Shown here: positions 25,202 through 33,430 of the stretch, in pieces
How the letters are laid out: each line of letters opens with the position of its first letter
How positions within the stretch are numbered: the stretch's first letter is position 1
Origin: Endoryza sp044226045
Lineage (GTDB): Bacteria > Bacteroidota > Bacteroidia > Chitinophagales > Chitinophagaceae
DNA: 64,000 nucleotides
Assembly (NCBI GenBank): GCA_044226045.1
Contig: JBGAHR010000019.1
Span: forward strand, 10,845-74,844
Direction of reading: 5' to 3'
Notes under the pieces: model-generated
What the model saw: only the letters and a program-made list of their open reading frames with translations
Databases searched by the model: none
Told to the model about the DNA's origin: nothing
Program-made: the position numbers and the translations under genes

Positions 25202-27067
25202 CTACCTGTCTTCTCTCTCAGGAGCCAGCGTATATTGCTCGGGAGATCTCCAAAGGGAAGAGAGTAACAGTTCCCGCATAAATAAAAACTCTTTCGGAAT
25301 CCGGTCGTATAACCGGGAGAACAGTTCTTCGTGAGACAGCAATTCCTGTTTCCACAATTCCCGATCCACCATCATCATTTCATGAAATACCGGGCGCTGG
25401 AATTCTTCCAGTCCTTTCCAGTCCATATCGCGGTAACGGGGTCTCCAGCCGATTGGGCATTCCACTGCAGCTGCTTTCCCTTTGATACGGCCGATAATCC
25501 ATTTCAACACCCGCAGGTTTTGCCCGAATCCGGGCCATACGAATTCTCCGTTGGCGTTTTTGCGGAACCAGTTCACTCCAAATATTCTCGGCGTATTGGG
25601 CAGGTCGCGTCCGAACTGAAGCCAATGATTGAAATAATCTCCCATATGGTAACCGAGGAAGGGAAGCATGGCAAAAGGATCTCTTCTTACTTTTCCAATA
25701 TCTCCAAAAGCGGCTGCCGTCATTTCGCTTCCCATGGTGGCGGCAAGGTACACGCCGAAGCTCCAGTTGAATGACTGGTAAACGAGTGGCACGGCGGTAC
25801 TTCTTCTTCCCCCGAAAATAAATGCCGATACAACCACTCCCTCGGGATCATCCCAGTGAGCATCGATGGCGGGGTTTTGAGTGGCGGGCGCTGTAAACCG
25901 GGCATTAGGGTGCGCAGCTGGTTTGCCGCTGTTTTTATCAAAAGGTTTTCCCTGCCAGTCGATCAGTCCTTCCGGCGCTTCCTTTGTCATTCCTTCCCAC
26001 CATACATCACCATCAGGAGTAATGGCCACATTCGTGAAAATCGTATTGGCGGCGATGGTGGCCATGGCATTGGGATTGGTTTTCACATTCGTACCGGGAG
26101 CCACTCCGAAATAACCTGCTTCCGGATTGATGGCATACAGCTTTCCGTTTTCTTTTTTATGAATCCAGGCAATATCATCACCTACAGTCGTCACTTTCCA
26201 GTCGTCCATTCCCTTGGGAGGAATCATCATGGCAAAATTGGTTTTACCACAGGCACTGGGAAAAGCGGCGGCCACATAGGTTTTGTCGCCATCAGGCGAT
26301 TCGGCGCCGAGTATCAGCATGTGTTCTGCGAGCCAGCCTTCCTCACGTCCCATCACTGATGCGATCCTGAGGGCAAAGCATTTTTTACCGAGCAAGGCAT
26401 TGCCTCCATACCCGCTACCGTACGAGATAATCAAACGTTCTTCAGGGAAATGGGAGATATATTTTACGGTTGGGTTGCAGGGCCATTTAACATCTTCCAT
26501 ACCTGGTTTTACCGGCGCGCCTACGGTGTGCACACATTTTACATAACCCTTTTCATAGATATAGGGAAGGATATGTTCACCCATGCGCGTCATGATCTTC
26601 ATATTGATCACGGCATATTCCGAATCGGTGATCTGCACACCATAACGGGAAAGGCTGGAGCCGACGGGTCCCATGCAAAACGGAATAACATACATTGTTC
26701 GGCCCTGCATGGCTTTTTCGGTAAGACCTTCGAGAATATTTTTCATTTCATGCGGATCCATCCAGTTGTTGGTCGGTCCGGCATCTTCCTTGCGACGGCT
26801 GCAAATAAAAGTGCGATCTTCTACACGGGCTACATCGCTCGGGTCGCTGAAACAGGCATAGCTGTTGGGTCTTTTTTGTGGATTGAGTTTTATAAAGGTT
26901 CCTTTCCGCACCAGCAACTGACAAAGCTGGTCGTATTCTTCTTCGGATCCGTTACACCAGTGAATGCTGTCTGGTTTCAGGTGATCGGCCATTGATTTTA
27001 TCCAACCTTCCAGTTCGGCCTGTGCACTGGCAAACTCTTTTGAAGGAAATACATTGTAGTGGTACAT
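25202..27067 (-). CDS. pckG: phosphoenolpyruvate carboxykinase (GTP)
   Basis: A 621-residue GTP-dependent PEPCK that converts oxaloacetate to phosphoenolpyruvate, the entry step of gluconeogenesis. The start is set at 27067 (MYHYNVFPSKEF); the 52 residues upstream in frame do not belong to the family and overlap the next gene. Key motifs are the kinase-1a P-loop AAFPSACGKTNFAMM with the hyper-reactive Cys, the metal site 'TVGDDIAWI', and the GTP-site region 'GVNWFRKNANGEFVWPGFG'. The substrate-binding 'GSGYGGNALLGKKC' is intact. Cytoplasmic. It is transcribed in the same direction as the GDPD-like gene 83 bp upstream. Confidence 0.97.
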   Translation of the reverse strand: MYHYNVFPSKEFASAQAELEGWIKSMADHLKPDSIHWCNGSEEEYDQLCQLLVRKGTFIKLNPQKRPNSYACFSDPSDVARVEDRTFICSRRKEDAGPTNNWMDPHEMKNILEGLTEKAMQGRTMYVIPFCMGPVGSSLSRYGVQITDSEYAVINMKIMTRMGEHILPYIYEKGYVKCVHTVGAPVKPGMEDVKWPCNPTVKYISHFPEERLIISYGSGYGGNALLGKKCFALRIASVMGREEGWLAEHMLILGAESPDGDKTYVAAAFPSACGKTNFAMMIPPKGMDDWKVTTVGDDIAWIHKKENGKLYAINPEAGYFGVAPGTNVKTNPNAMATIAANTIFTNVAITPDGDVWWEGMTKEAPEGLIDWQGKPFDKNSGKPAAHPNARFTAPATQNPAIDAHWDDPEGVVVSAFIFGGRRSTAVPLVYQSFNWSFGVYLAATMGSEMTAAAFGDIGKVRRDPFAMLPFLGYHMGDYFNHWLQFGRDLPNTPRIFGVNWFRKNANGEFVWPGFGQNLRVLKWIIGRIKGKAAAVECPIGWRPRYRDMDWKGLEEFQRPVFHEMMMVDRELWKQELLSHEELFSRLYDRIPKEFLFMRELLLSSLWRSPEQYTLAPEREDR

Positions 27068-27150
27068 GACAAGCAAGATTTGCCGCAAAATAAGTAGGTT
27101 GAGGCAACTAACCAGTAAACCGATCAACTTGTTTGTGAGGCGGCTGGAGA

Positions 27151-27933
27151 CTATTTTGTGTGATTGCGGAAAAACAATCGGCAATCGGCGATCCGGTCGG
27201 TATTGATGATGTCCACGCCACATCTTTGCAATAATACCCAGGTATCTTCGGAATCGGGCGCTCCCCAGAAACGGAATGGAATCTTGAATTGATGAGCTGT
27301 TTCGAGTACGGATTTGATATGAACGGTATCGGCGCGGTTGGTTCTTTCCACGAGGTAATTAAAATAGTTGTCACTCATCATGGCAAGACGGGTGGCCTGT
27401 TCTTCGGAATATTTTTCAAATGGGCGACCATCAAAATAAATATAAGATGGATAGTTTTTCCATTCTTCTATCGGTCCTCTGTCGCCGCTGATCACTATTT
27501 GTACAGCGTTTGGATTTACCGATCTGTCGAAATACGACTTCAATGGGTCGAGTACGGTTACCAGCTTTTTCAATACAAAGGGGCCATCCTGTTTGATATC
27601 GATCATCAATATGGGCCGGTAACTCGTATCCGGGGAGATGCGACCTTTATTTTGCGTGAACAGGCTGATGATCGGATCAAGGTACATCGACTGTAATGTT
27701 TTGCCCGACCGGCGTTCGCGGAGGCTATGTGCCACCAGCAGGTTTTCACGAATGAGAAAAACATCCGCTTCGATGGAATAGGCCCTGTTTTCAAGGGCGG
27801 TGAAGAAAGGCCTGGGTTTCAGGTAATCATTGTGCGAATGGATCTTTACCTGCCCTATCCCTGTGAAAGATAAGGCCAGCAACAACAGTAACAAGAAAAA
27901 AGGCTTTTTATGGATTGAATGGATCTTATTCAT
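27151..27933 (-). CDS. PI-PLC / glycerophosphodiester phosphodiesterase-like exported protein
   Basis: A 260-residue protein with a signal peptide (hydrophobic LLLLLLALSFTGIG). It has a TIM-barrel phosphodiesterase pattern: HSHNDYL near residue 34, 'SIEADVFL' near 54 and LLVAHSL near 66, the His/Glu/Asp/His constellation of the GDPD/PI-PLC superfamily. The C-terminal 'RFWGAPDSEDTWVLLQRCGVDIINTD' is the typical last barrel strand with a terminal Asp. It probably cleaves glycerophosphodiesters or phosphoinositol-like head groups in the periplasm, though the substrate is not known. It overlaps the upstream M1 peptidase gene by 8 bp, so the two are likely co-transcribed. Confidence 0.8.
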   Translation of the reverse strand: MNKIHSIHKKPFFLLLLLLALSFTGIGQVKIHSHNDYLKPRPFFTALENRAYSIEADVFLIRENLLVAHSLRERRSGKTLQSMYLDPIISLFTQNKGRISPDTSYRPILMIDIKQDGPFVLKKLVTVLDPLKSYFDRSVNPNAVQIVISGDRGPIEEWKNYPSYIYFDGRPFEKYSEEQATRLAMMSDNYFNYLVERTNRADTVHIKSVLETAHQFKIPFRFWGAPDSEDTWVLLQRCGVDIINTDRIADCRLFFRNHTK

Positions 27934-29518
27934 AGATAACTCGCTTCAGATAATAATAATCCGGATCTATTCTTGGCAGGGATTTACTGGTGATATTTAT
28001 TGGTTTTTTCCCAAGGGTCATTCTTTTTTTGCCTTCATCTGTTACTACATCCATGGGCAAATCTTCCTCAAAGTTTACCAGCTCAATCGTGTATTTGCCT
28101 TCGGTTTTTTCTTTCACTTTTATTTCCAGTTTTTGGGCGGTGTAAAGATAAAAATCGAAGATCGCTTTGAGATTTCTGCCCGAGGCCTGGCTGAACAGCT
28201 TTTCCACATCCCCGGTGGTAACGGTATTGTCATAAGTATAGGCAGGATCGGTGGCCAGTTTCTTTAAGGTGGGAAAGAATACATTGTCCCCGGTGATGTA
28301 GCGAAGCGTATGCATGAAGAATGCGCCCTTGCCATAAATAGGACCCTTGTAGGCGCTATCGGAATCCACTTCTTCGCCTCGCACGATGGGGATATTGCTT
28401 TCCTGTGCGCGGCCGGTTTGCGCCATTTTTTTCAGGTAAGACTCTTCGCCTTCCATTTCCCGGTAATACAGTATGTCGCCATAGGTGCAAATTCCTTCCT
28501 GTATCCACATATGGGCCCAATCGCGGTTGGTGACTTTGTTAGCCCACCATTCATGACCGAATTCATGATTCATGAGCCAGTCGAAATCTTTTCCGCCAAC
28601 CTGGGTGTAACGGAATTTATTTCCATAGGCGATATTGGTTTGATGTTCCATGCCGAGGTGTGGCGTTTCGCATAAGCCGATACGTTCCTTGATCCAGGGA
28701 TATTCTCCAAAGTATTTTTCCAGGATACGTGTCGTTCTCTCCATCATTTCCAGCTGATGCGGCGCTTTGTCTGCATGTTCCTCCAGCACATAAAAAATCA
28801 TTGGCACTTTATTCCCATTTACGCTGGTATATTCTCGTGTGACAGCCTTATATTTCCCGATGTTAAATACAAAACAATAATTGCTGATGGTATAATTTGT
28901 TTTCCAGTGCCAGGTGGTTTTATTGTTGGCAGTTTTGGATCCCTGGAGAAGACCCGGTCCGACAGCTGTTAATCCTTTTGGAACGGTAATATACATTTCA
29001 GCGCCTTCATTGGGTTCATCACTGGGATGATCTTTACAGGGGAAGAAGATCTTGGCGCCTTCACCCTGGCAGGTCAGTGCGATCCAGGGATTTCCCTGTC
29101 CATCTTTTTCCCATTGAACGCCTCCGGTCCATGGGGGTCGGGTAGCAATACCGGGCTTACCTCCATACACTACGCGGATGGATGTTTTTCCTGCGGGCCA
29201 CGCATTTTCAGCATTGCTGATGAAGATCATATCATTCTCATGACGAAAGCTTGCCTGTTTGCCATTGACCAATACCTGCGACACCGTGAGGCTATCCCAT
29301 AAATCGAGCAACAAATCGGGTGTTGCCTTCTGCAACAGCAAATCGATATCGATCTGTCCATTAAAAGTTTTTTGAACCGGGTCAACGTCCAGGGATAATG
29401 TATAGTGCCTGATGTCCATATTGGCCTGCACCGGTTTGAGTACTCCGCCGGAGCGAAGATTTTGCGCGGATAAAGAGACATCCAGGAATAAAAAAAGAAG
29501 TAGGAGAGAGAAACGCAT
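27926..29518 (-). CDS. M1 family metallopeptidase
   Basis: A 530-residue zinc aminopeptidase-type enzyme. The start is placed at 29518 (MRFSLLLLFLFLDVSLSAQ, a clear signal peptide); the longer in-frame extension would overlap the divergent acyltransferase gene. The N-terminal beta domain (about 30-215) is followed by the catalytic domain, with HEFGH near residue 316 and the third zinc ligand in WIQEGI 18 residues further on. The exopeptidase signature is read as 'GMEHQTNIAYGNK' instead of the usual GAMEN, as in the cold-active and leukotriene-hydrolase-like groups. It is exported to the periplasm or surface. The 3' end overlaps the GDPD-like gene by 8 bp. Confidence 0.92.
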   Translation of the reverse strand: MRFSLLLLFLFLDVSLSAQNLRSGGVLKPVQANMDIRHYTLSLDVDPVQKTFNGQIDIDLLLQKATPDLLLDLWDSLTVSQVLVNGKQASFRHENDMIFISNAENAWPAGKTSIRVVYGGKPGIATRPPWTGGVQWEKDGQGNPWIALTCQGEGAKIFFPCKDHPSDEPNEGAEMYITVPKGLTAVGPGLLQGSKTANNKTTWHWKTNYTISNYCFVFNIGKYKAVTREYTSVNGNKVPMIFYVLEEHADKAPHQLEMMERTTRILEKYFGEYPWIKERIGLCETPHLGMEHQTNIAYGNKFRYTQVGGKDFDWLMNHEFGHEWWANKVTNRDWAHMWIQEGICTYGDILYYREMEGEESYLKKMAQTGRAQESNIPIVRGEEVDSDSAYKGPIYGKGAFFMHTLRYITGDNVFFPTLKKLATDPAYTYDNTVTTGDVEKLFSQASGRNLKAIFDFYLYTAQKLEIKVKEKTEGKYTIELVNFEEDLPMDVVTDEGKKRMTLGKKPINITSKSLPRIDPDYYYLKRVIYE

Positions 29519-29586
29519 ACTCTTTCGTTTTGTGAAAGATAGCGAATCAGCAGACAACTGCGCATAGAAAAGTGCTACCTTGAGCC

Positions 29587-30162
29587 ATGCTACGATTGCT
29601 ATGGAATGTTTACTGGAAGCTGGGCGGTTGGAAAATCCGCGGAAGCTTTCCGTATGATATTCCGAAGATGGTGATGATCGTGGCACCACATACCAGCTGG
29701 AAGGATGTACTGGTCGGATTTGCGGCCCGCTCAAAATTGAAGATCACACATGCAAAATTTTTAGGGAAGAAAGAACTATTCGATGGTAACTTTGGCTGGT
29801 TTTTTAGAAAGCTGGGTGGCGTACCGGTGGATCGGTTCAGTAAACAGGGAATGGTTGAACAGGTAGTGGAAATGTTCAGAAGCAATAATAACTTCTTGTT
29901 GGGAATGGCACCTGAAGGAACAAGAAAAAGAGTTGATAAATTGCGCTCCGGTTTTTATCATATCGCCCGACAGGCCCATGTTCCGATTTTACCTGTTGGA
30001 TTGGATTTTAAAAACAAAGAACTCGTGTTGGGGCAGGCTTTTCTACCCACGGATAATGAAGAGGCAGATTTTCAAAGAATCATTGACTTTTTTTCCGGGA
30101 TCACCGGGTACCATCCCGAAAAAGATCTTCGACACCTGACAAGAAATTCAATAAACCAGTGA
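29587..30162 (+). CDS. 1-acylglycerol-3-phosphate acyltransferase-like protein
   Basis: A 191-residue acyltransferase of the PlsC superfamily, smaller than E. coli PlsC (245 aa). The catalytic H(X4)D motif reads HTSWKD near residue 35, the second block has 'GGVPVDR' near 77 and the third 'MAPEGTRKRVDKLRSGFYHIA' spans 106-126. 'VPILPVGLDF' is the usual final strand. It probably acylates a lysophospholipid or similar acceptor at the inner membrane. Members of this short type are often annotated simply as glycerol acyltransferases, so the exact acceptor is uncertain. It is divergent from the M1 peptidase with a 68-bp gap. Confidence 0.87.
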   Translation: MLRLLWNVYWKLGGWKIRGSFPYDIPKMVMIVAPHTSWKDVLVGFAARSKLKITHAKFLGKKELFDGNFGWFFRKLGGVPVDRFSKQGMVEQVVEMFRSNNNFLLGMAPEGTRKRVDKLRSGFYHIARQAHVPILPVGLDFKNKELVLGQAFLPTDNEEADFQRIIDFFSGITGYHPEKDLRHLTRNSINQ

Positions 30163-30257
30163 AAACCAGATCATCTTAAATAGTATTGCCCGATTTTGAC
30201 CAACGGGCATAAAACTTGATTAAGGCTATTCAAATTTTCTTATCAAAATAGACTGAC

Positions 30258-31142
30258 ATGAAACTTAGATTAATTCTACTCGGTACCATGATGGCGATGA
30301 TTGCCACTTCCTGCGTTAGTTCCAAGAAATTCAAAAAGGCGGAAGCAGATGCCCAAACCCGGTACAACCAATTGAATACAACCTATGTTCAATTACAGGA
30401 AACGTTGAAGAACTGCAACGACGATAAAACTGAACTGAACCGCAAAAACACTGCGCTCCAGGTTGAAATAGATGGTCTGAATAAACAGATTGCTTTCCTG
30501 AAAGAGAACAATACACAGGCCCTGAAGCAACTCCAGGATCTTTCTGTGATCTCTGCACAACAGGCGGATAATATTAAAAAATCATTAGAGAACATTGGTG
30601 CAAAAGATAATTACATTCAGTCTTTGCAGGAATCCCTGGCTCGCAAAGATTCGCTGAACATGGCATTGGTGATGAACCTGAAAGGGGCTATCGGAAATAT
30701 GGCCGATGATGACATCAACATCAAAGTAGACAAAGGCGTGGTGTTCATTGACATTTCCGACAAACTTCTATTCAAGAGCGGTAAATATGAAATTACCGAT
30801 AAGGCCAACGAGGTATTGGGAAAGGTTGCCCAGGTGTTGAAAAATCAGCCTGATATTGAGTTCATGGTTGAAGGTCATACCGACAACGTTCCATTCCGCA
30901 GCAATGGCATTCTTCTCGACAACTGGGATCTGAGTGTAAAGCGTGCAACCAGTGTAGTTAGGGTATTGCAGAATAAGTATGGATTGGATCCCGCCAAGAT
31001 GGCTGCTGCCGGCCGTGGCGAATACAAGCCTGTTACTTCCAATGACAACAAAGAAGACAGAGCGCTCAATCGCCGCACCCGTATCGTCATATTGCCTCAG
31101 CTGGATCAGTTCTTTAAGCTGCTCGAGCCGAAGAAAGGATAG
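30258..31142 (+). CDS. OmpA family lipoprotein
   Basis: A 294-residue envelope protein. It begins with a lipoprotein signal (IATSCVSSKK, lipobox Cys near residue 19). Residues about 25-145 form a long charged coiled coil ('QTRYNQLNTTYVQLQETLKN', 'DGLNKQIAFLKENN'). Residues about 160-285 are an OmpA C-terminal domain: 'LFKSGKYEITDKANEVLGKV', 'VEGHTDNVPF', 'NWDLSVKRATSVV' and 'DRALNRRTRIVI', with the Asp and Arg that grip the peptidoglycan diaminopimelate. It should tether the outer membrane to the wall. It is followed by a strong terminator and is transcribed alone. Confidence 0.92.
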   Translation: MKLRLILLGTMMAMIATSCVSSKKFKKAEADAQTRYNQLNTTYVQLQETLKNCNDDKTELNRKNTALQVEIDGLNKQIAFLKENNTQALKQLQDLSVISAQQADNIKKSLENIGAKDNYIQSLQESLARKDSLNMALVMNLKGAIGNMADDDINIKVDKGVVFIDISDKLLFKSGKYEITDKANEVLGKVAQVLKNQPDIEFMVEGHTDNVPFRSNGILLDNWDLSVKRATSVVRVLQNKYGLDPAKMAAAGRGEYKPVTSNDNKEDRALNRRTRIVILPQLDQFFKLLEPKKG

Positions 31143-31164
31143 TAGAAAATAATTCTATACCCGG

Positions 31165-31206
31165 AATGGTTTGCCGTTGATTTGTTCAACAGCAAACCAT
31201 TTTTGT
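31165..31206 (+). terminator. rho-independent terminator after the OmpA-like gene
   Basis: AATGGTTTGC and GCAAACCATT are perfect 10-bp arms, with a second inner stem GTTGA/TCAAC, followed by TTTTG. It lies between convergent genes ending at 31142 and 31213 and may serve both directions. Confidence 0.85.
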
Positions 31207-31212
31207 TTAATA

Positions 31213-32067
31213 TTATACGAGGTATTTTTTCCAGAATCGGATGGTACGTTCCCAGGCCAGTTTGGCAGCGGCCTCATTGTAACGGGCGGCCGAAGTATCA
31301 TTGTGAAAGGCGTGGTTCACTCCTTCATACAGGTACAGTTCATAGCGGATCTTGTTTTCCTTTAACGCTGCTTCATAAGCGGGTATACCGGCGTTGATCC
31401 GTTCATCGAGAGCAGCATAATGTAATTGAACAGCTGCCTTGATCTTTGCCACGTCGGCAGCGTCCGGTTGTCTTCCATAAAATGCAACGGCGGCTTTTAA
31501 CTCAGGTACCTGTACAGCCAGTTGATTTGCCATACCGCCGCCCCAGCAAAAGCCGACACAACCCATTTTGCCAGTGCTGTCGGGTCTTTTGGCGAGATAG
31601 TCGAACCCCCTGGCAAAATTAGCAGTGGTTTGTGGGGCATCGAGTTTTTGAAAGAGCTGGCGGGCTTCATCTTCATTCGCCGGCGTACCCCCCAGCAGCG
31701 AAAGTGCGTCGGGAGCGATTGCCAGGAATCCGGCCATAGCAGCACGGCGGGTAACATCTTCGATATGCGGATTCAGTCCCCTGTTTTCATGAATGATAAT
31801 GACCGAAGGATATTTTCCTTCTGCTTTAGGCCTGGCAAGATAGGCTTTCATTTCTCCAGCTTCCACCGGGTAGGTTATTCTTTCGGTATGGAGTTCTTCC
31901 TGCAAGGGGGTGGTCTGCGCAACCGCATAATTTCCTTCGAGTAATGGCAGCACCATCATGGCGGCGGCGAGGCTCCCCGTAATTTTTACCAGTCTTTTCA
32001 GAAATATTTCTCTGCTCAGGGGCTTGTGTGTGTATTCGTCATAGAGATTAATGATTTCCTGGTTCAT
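31213..32067 (-). CDS. dienelactone hydrolase family protein
   Basis: A 284-residue alpha/beta hydrolase. I use the ATG at 32067 (MNQEIINLYDEYTHKPLSRE), which gives the usual family N-terminus; the longer frame begins near word-repeat DNA. Residues about 25-50 are a hydrophobic export segment ('LVKITGSLAAAMMVLPLLEG') after a basic stretch, so the protein is likely exported. The catalytic triad of the family is visible: Cys in GCVGFCWGGG, Asp in AALDERIN and His in GVNHAFHND. The true substrate is unknown and need not be a dienelactone. It lies alone between a terminator and a repeat-bearing spacer. Confidence 0.87.
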   Translation of the reverse strand: MNQEIINLYDEYTHKPLSREIFLKRLVKITGSLAAAMMVLPLLEGNYAVAQTTPLQEELHTERITYPVEAGEMKAYLARPKAEGKYPSVIIIHENRGLNPHIEDVTRRAAMAGFLAIAPDALSLLGGTPANEDEARQLFQKLDAPQTTANFARGFDYLAKRPDSTGKMGCVGFCWGGGMANQLAVQVPELKAAVAFYGRQPDAADVAKIKAAVQLHYAALDERINAGIPAYEAALKENKIRYELYLYEGVNHAFHNDTSAARYNEAAAKLAWERTIRFWKKYLV

Positions 32068-32094
32068 ACTGATCGGTTTATTGGAAGAATAAAT

Positions 32095-32234
32095 AATCAC
32101 TGTTGTCCGGGCAAAACGCTGAGGATGCAATTGGTCAATTAGTCAATGAGCCAATTTGCCAATTAACCGCAAACCGCTAACTGTAAACAGCAAACTGAAT
32201 TTCAACAATTGCATGGCTTTATTCTAACGCTGTT
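32095..32234. repeat. dispersed 140-bp element, copy 1
   Basis: It starts AATCACTGTTGTCCGGG, continues through an 8-bp-period CCAAT tract, and ends with AGCAAACTGAATTTCAACAA...GGCTTTATTCTA...CGCTGTT. The same order of blocks with about 80 percent identity by eye recurs at 63861-64000. The sharp left boundary in both copies suggests a mobile or formerly mobile unit. It fills most of the spacer between the hydrolase and recX. Confidence 0.75.
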
Positions 32235-32315
32235 CAGCACCGAAGAACTCATTGATTTGGTAAATGGATCAAATTCATCCACTACTAATCCGCTCCCGCT
32301 CTCACTCCCAATCCC

Positions 32316-32792
32316 CTAAAGTAGCCGGCCCACCACTTTTTTGATCAATTCCGGCTCAAACCCTTTTTGCAACAGGAAGTCTGTTGTTTTGGCAAGACGG
32401 GTGAATCGATTGGAATGATCGGCTTTGACGGAAGTCCAACGTTTTTCTGCCAGCTTTTCCAGGGTTGCGAGGTAGGGTTCGTCTTCGAGTTCTTTAAGGG
32501 CTTTCCGGATATTATATTCACTAACCTGCCGTTGCTTTAGTTCATATCTGATCTTGACTTTACCCCATTGTTTCATCCTGAATTTACCCCCTGCAAACTG
32601 AATGGCAAAACGTTCTTCGTTTAAATAGTTTTCTTCGATCAGTTGAGACAGCAATTCTTCCACCTGTGCCTTATACAATCCAAAGCTATAGAGCTTTTCT
32701 TTAACCTCCTGGTGACTTCGTTCCTGGTAAGCGCAATAATGCTTCGCCTTTTGAAGAGCCTGTTCTTTGCTAAGCTGTTTTCGGGGTAACAT
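32316..32792 (-). CDS. recX: regulatory protein RecX
   Basis: A 158-residue RecX-family protein made of three-helix repeats: 'ALQKAKHYCAYQERSHQEVKEKL' at about 12-34, 'LIEENYLNEERFAIQFAGGK' at about 51-70 and 'RYELKQRQVSEYNIRKAL' at about 81-98. RecX binds within the RecA filament groove and limits its activity. In many genomes it is next to recA; here it is about 8 kb away and separately transcribed, yet on the same strand. The length is normal. The start lies at the edge of a word-repeat mosaic. Confidence 0.92.
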   Translation of the reverse strand: MLPRKQLSKEQALQKAKHYCAYQERSHQEVKEKLYSFGLYKAQVEELLSQLIEENYLNEERFAIQFAGGKFRMKQWGKVKIRYELKQRQVSEYNIRKALKELEDEPYLATLEKLAEKRWTSVKADHSNRFTRLAKTTDFLLQKGFEPELIKKVVGRLL

Positions 32793-32804
32793 GGTGCGTT
32801 TGTC

Positions 32805-33240
32805 GTTTCAGGTTTATCGTTTCAAGTCAGTTTGCGGTTGTCAGTTTGCGGTTTGCGGTTAAAAGTCAAATTGCAAAAGTCAAAATTCAAAAACTTCTCC
32901 CCGTTCCCGCTGAAGGCGTTTCACGTTTCAGGCTTATCGTTTCATGTTGGTTTGCGGTTGTCAGTTTGCGGTTTGCGGTTAAAAGTCAAATTGCAAAAGT
33001 CAAAATTCAAAAACTTCTCCCCGCTCCCGCTGAAGGCGTTTCACGTTTCAGGCTTATCGTTTCACGTTGGTTGAGGCGTTTATCGTTTCAGGTTTATCGT
33101 TTCAGGTTGTTTCCAGTTTGCAGTTTCTCTTTCTCTTTCTCTTTCCCTTTCCCTTTCTCTTTCCGTTTCCCTCCCCGCTCCCGCTCTCGCTCTCGCTCCC
33201 GCTTGCGCTCCGGCAATTTAGTCATTAACTTGCGGTTCGG
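32805..33240. repeat. intergenic word-repeat mosaic 2 with a 120-bp tandem duplication
   Basis: The space between divergent recX and dnaN holds GTTTATCGTTTCA words, GGTTTGC words, and a 120-bp unit present twice (32821-32940 and 32941-33060) with only a few mismatches. A pyrimidine tract of CTCTTT/CCCTTT steps (33125-33170) and a CCGCTC/TCGCTC tract (33170-33205) follow. Each subpart has its own short period of 6 or 7 bp. An 80-codon open frame runs through the duplication but has no other sign of being coding. Confidence 0.9.
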
Positions 33241-33374
33241 GGTTTGTTGAGTGTTCGGGCCCGATGATTATCGCAAAACAATAAAAAACAGCGGTTAGTA
33301 CCCGGTTGTGCCGATGGGGGGCAAGCCCGGGATTTCCCTTCCTCACAAATAATCCACTTTTCCGGGCGGGCACA

Positions 33375-33403
33375 TTGCTATTATTTAAAAATCAGTAGTT
33401 TCG
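33375..33403 (+). promoter_or_regulatory. probable dnaN promoter (TTG-N18-TAGTTTCG)
   Basis: TTG at 33375-33377 and TAGTTTCG at 33396-33403 fit the Bacteroidota -33/-7 pair with one mismatch in TAnnTTTG. It lies 28 bp before the dnaN ATG and just outside the repeat mosaic. Confidence 0.5.
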
Positions 33404-33430
33404 CCACACTATAAATTTATATTACTGTTT

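Noticed and set aside
27068..27223. N-terminal extension of pckG
   Set aside because: It overlaps the end of the GDPD-like gene, and the family N-terminus begins at MYHYNVFPS.
29519..29734. N-terminal extension of the M1 peptidase frame
   Set aside because: It overlaps the divergent acyltransferase gene and would hide the signal peptide that starts at 29518.
32832..33074. 80-codon open frame in the spacer between recX and dnaN
   Set aside because: It translates the 120-bp tandem duplication, has no family resemblance and its composition follows the repeat words, so it is unlikely to be a gene.
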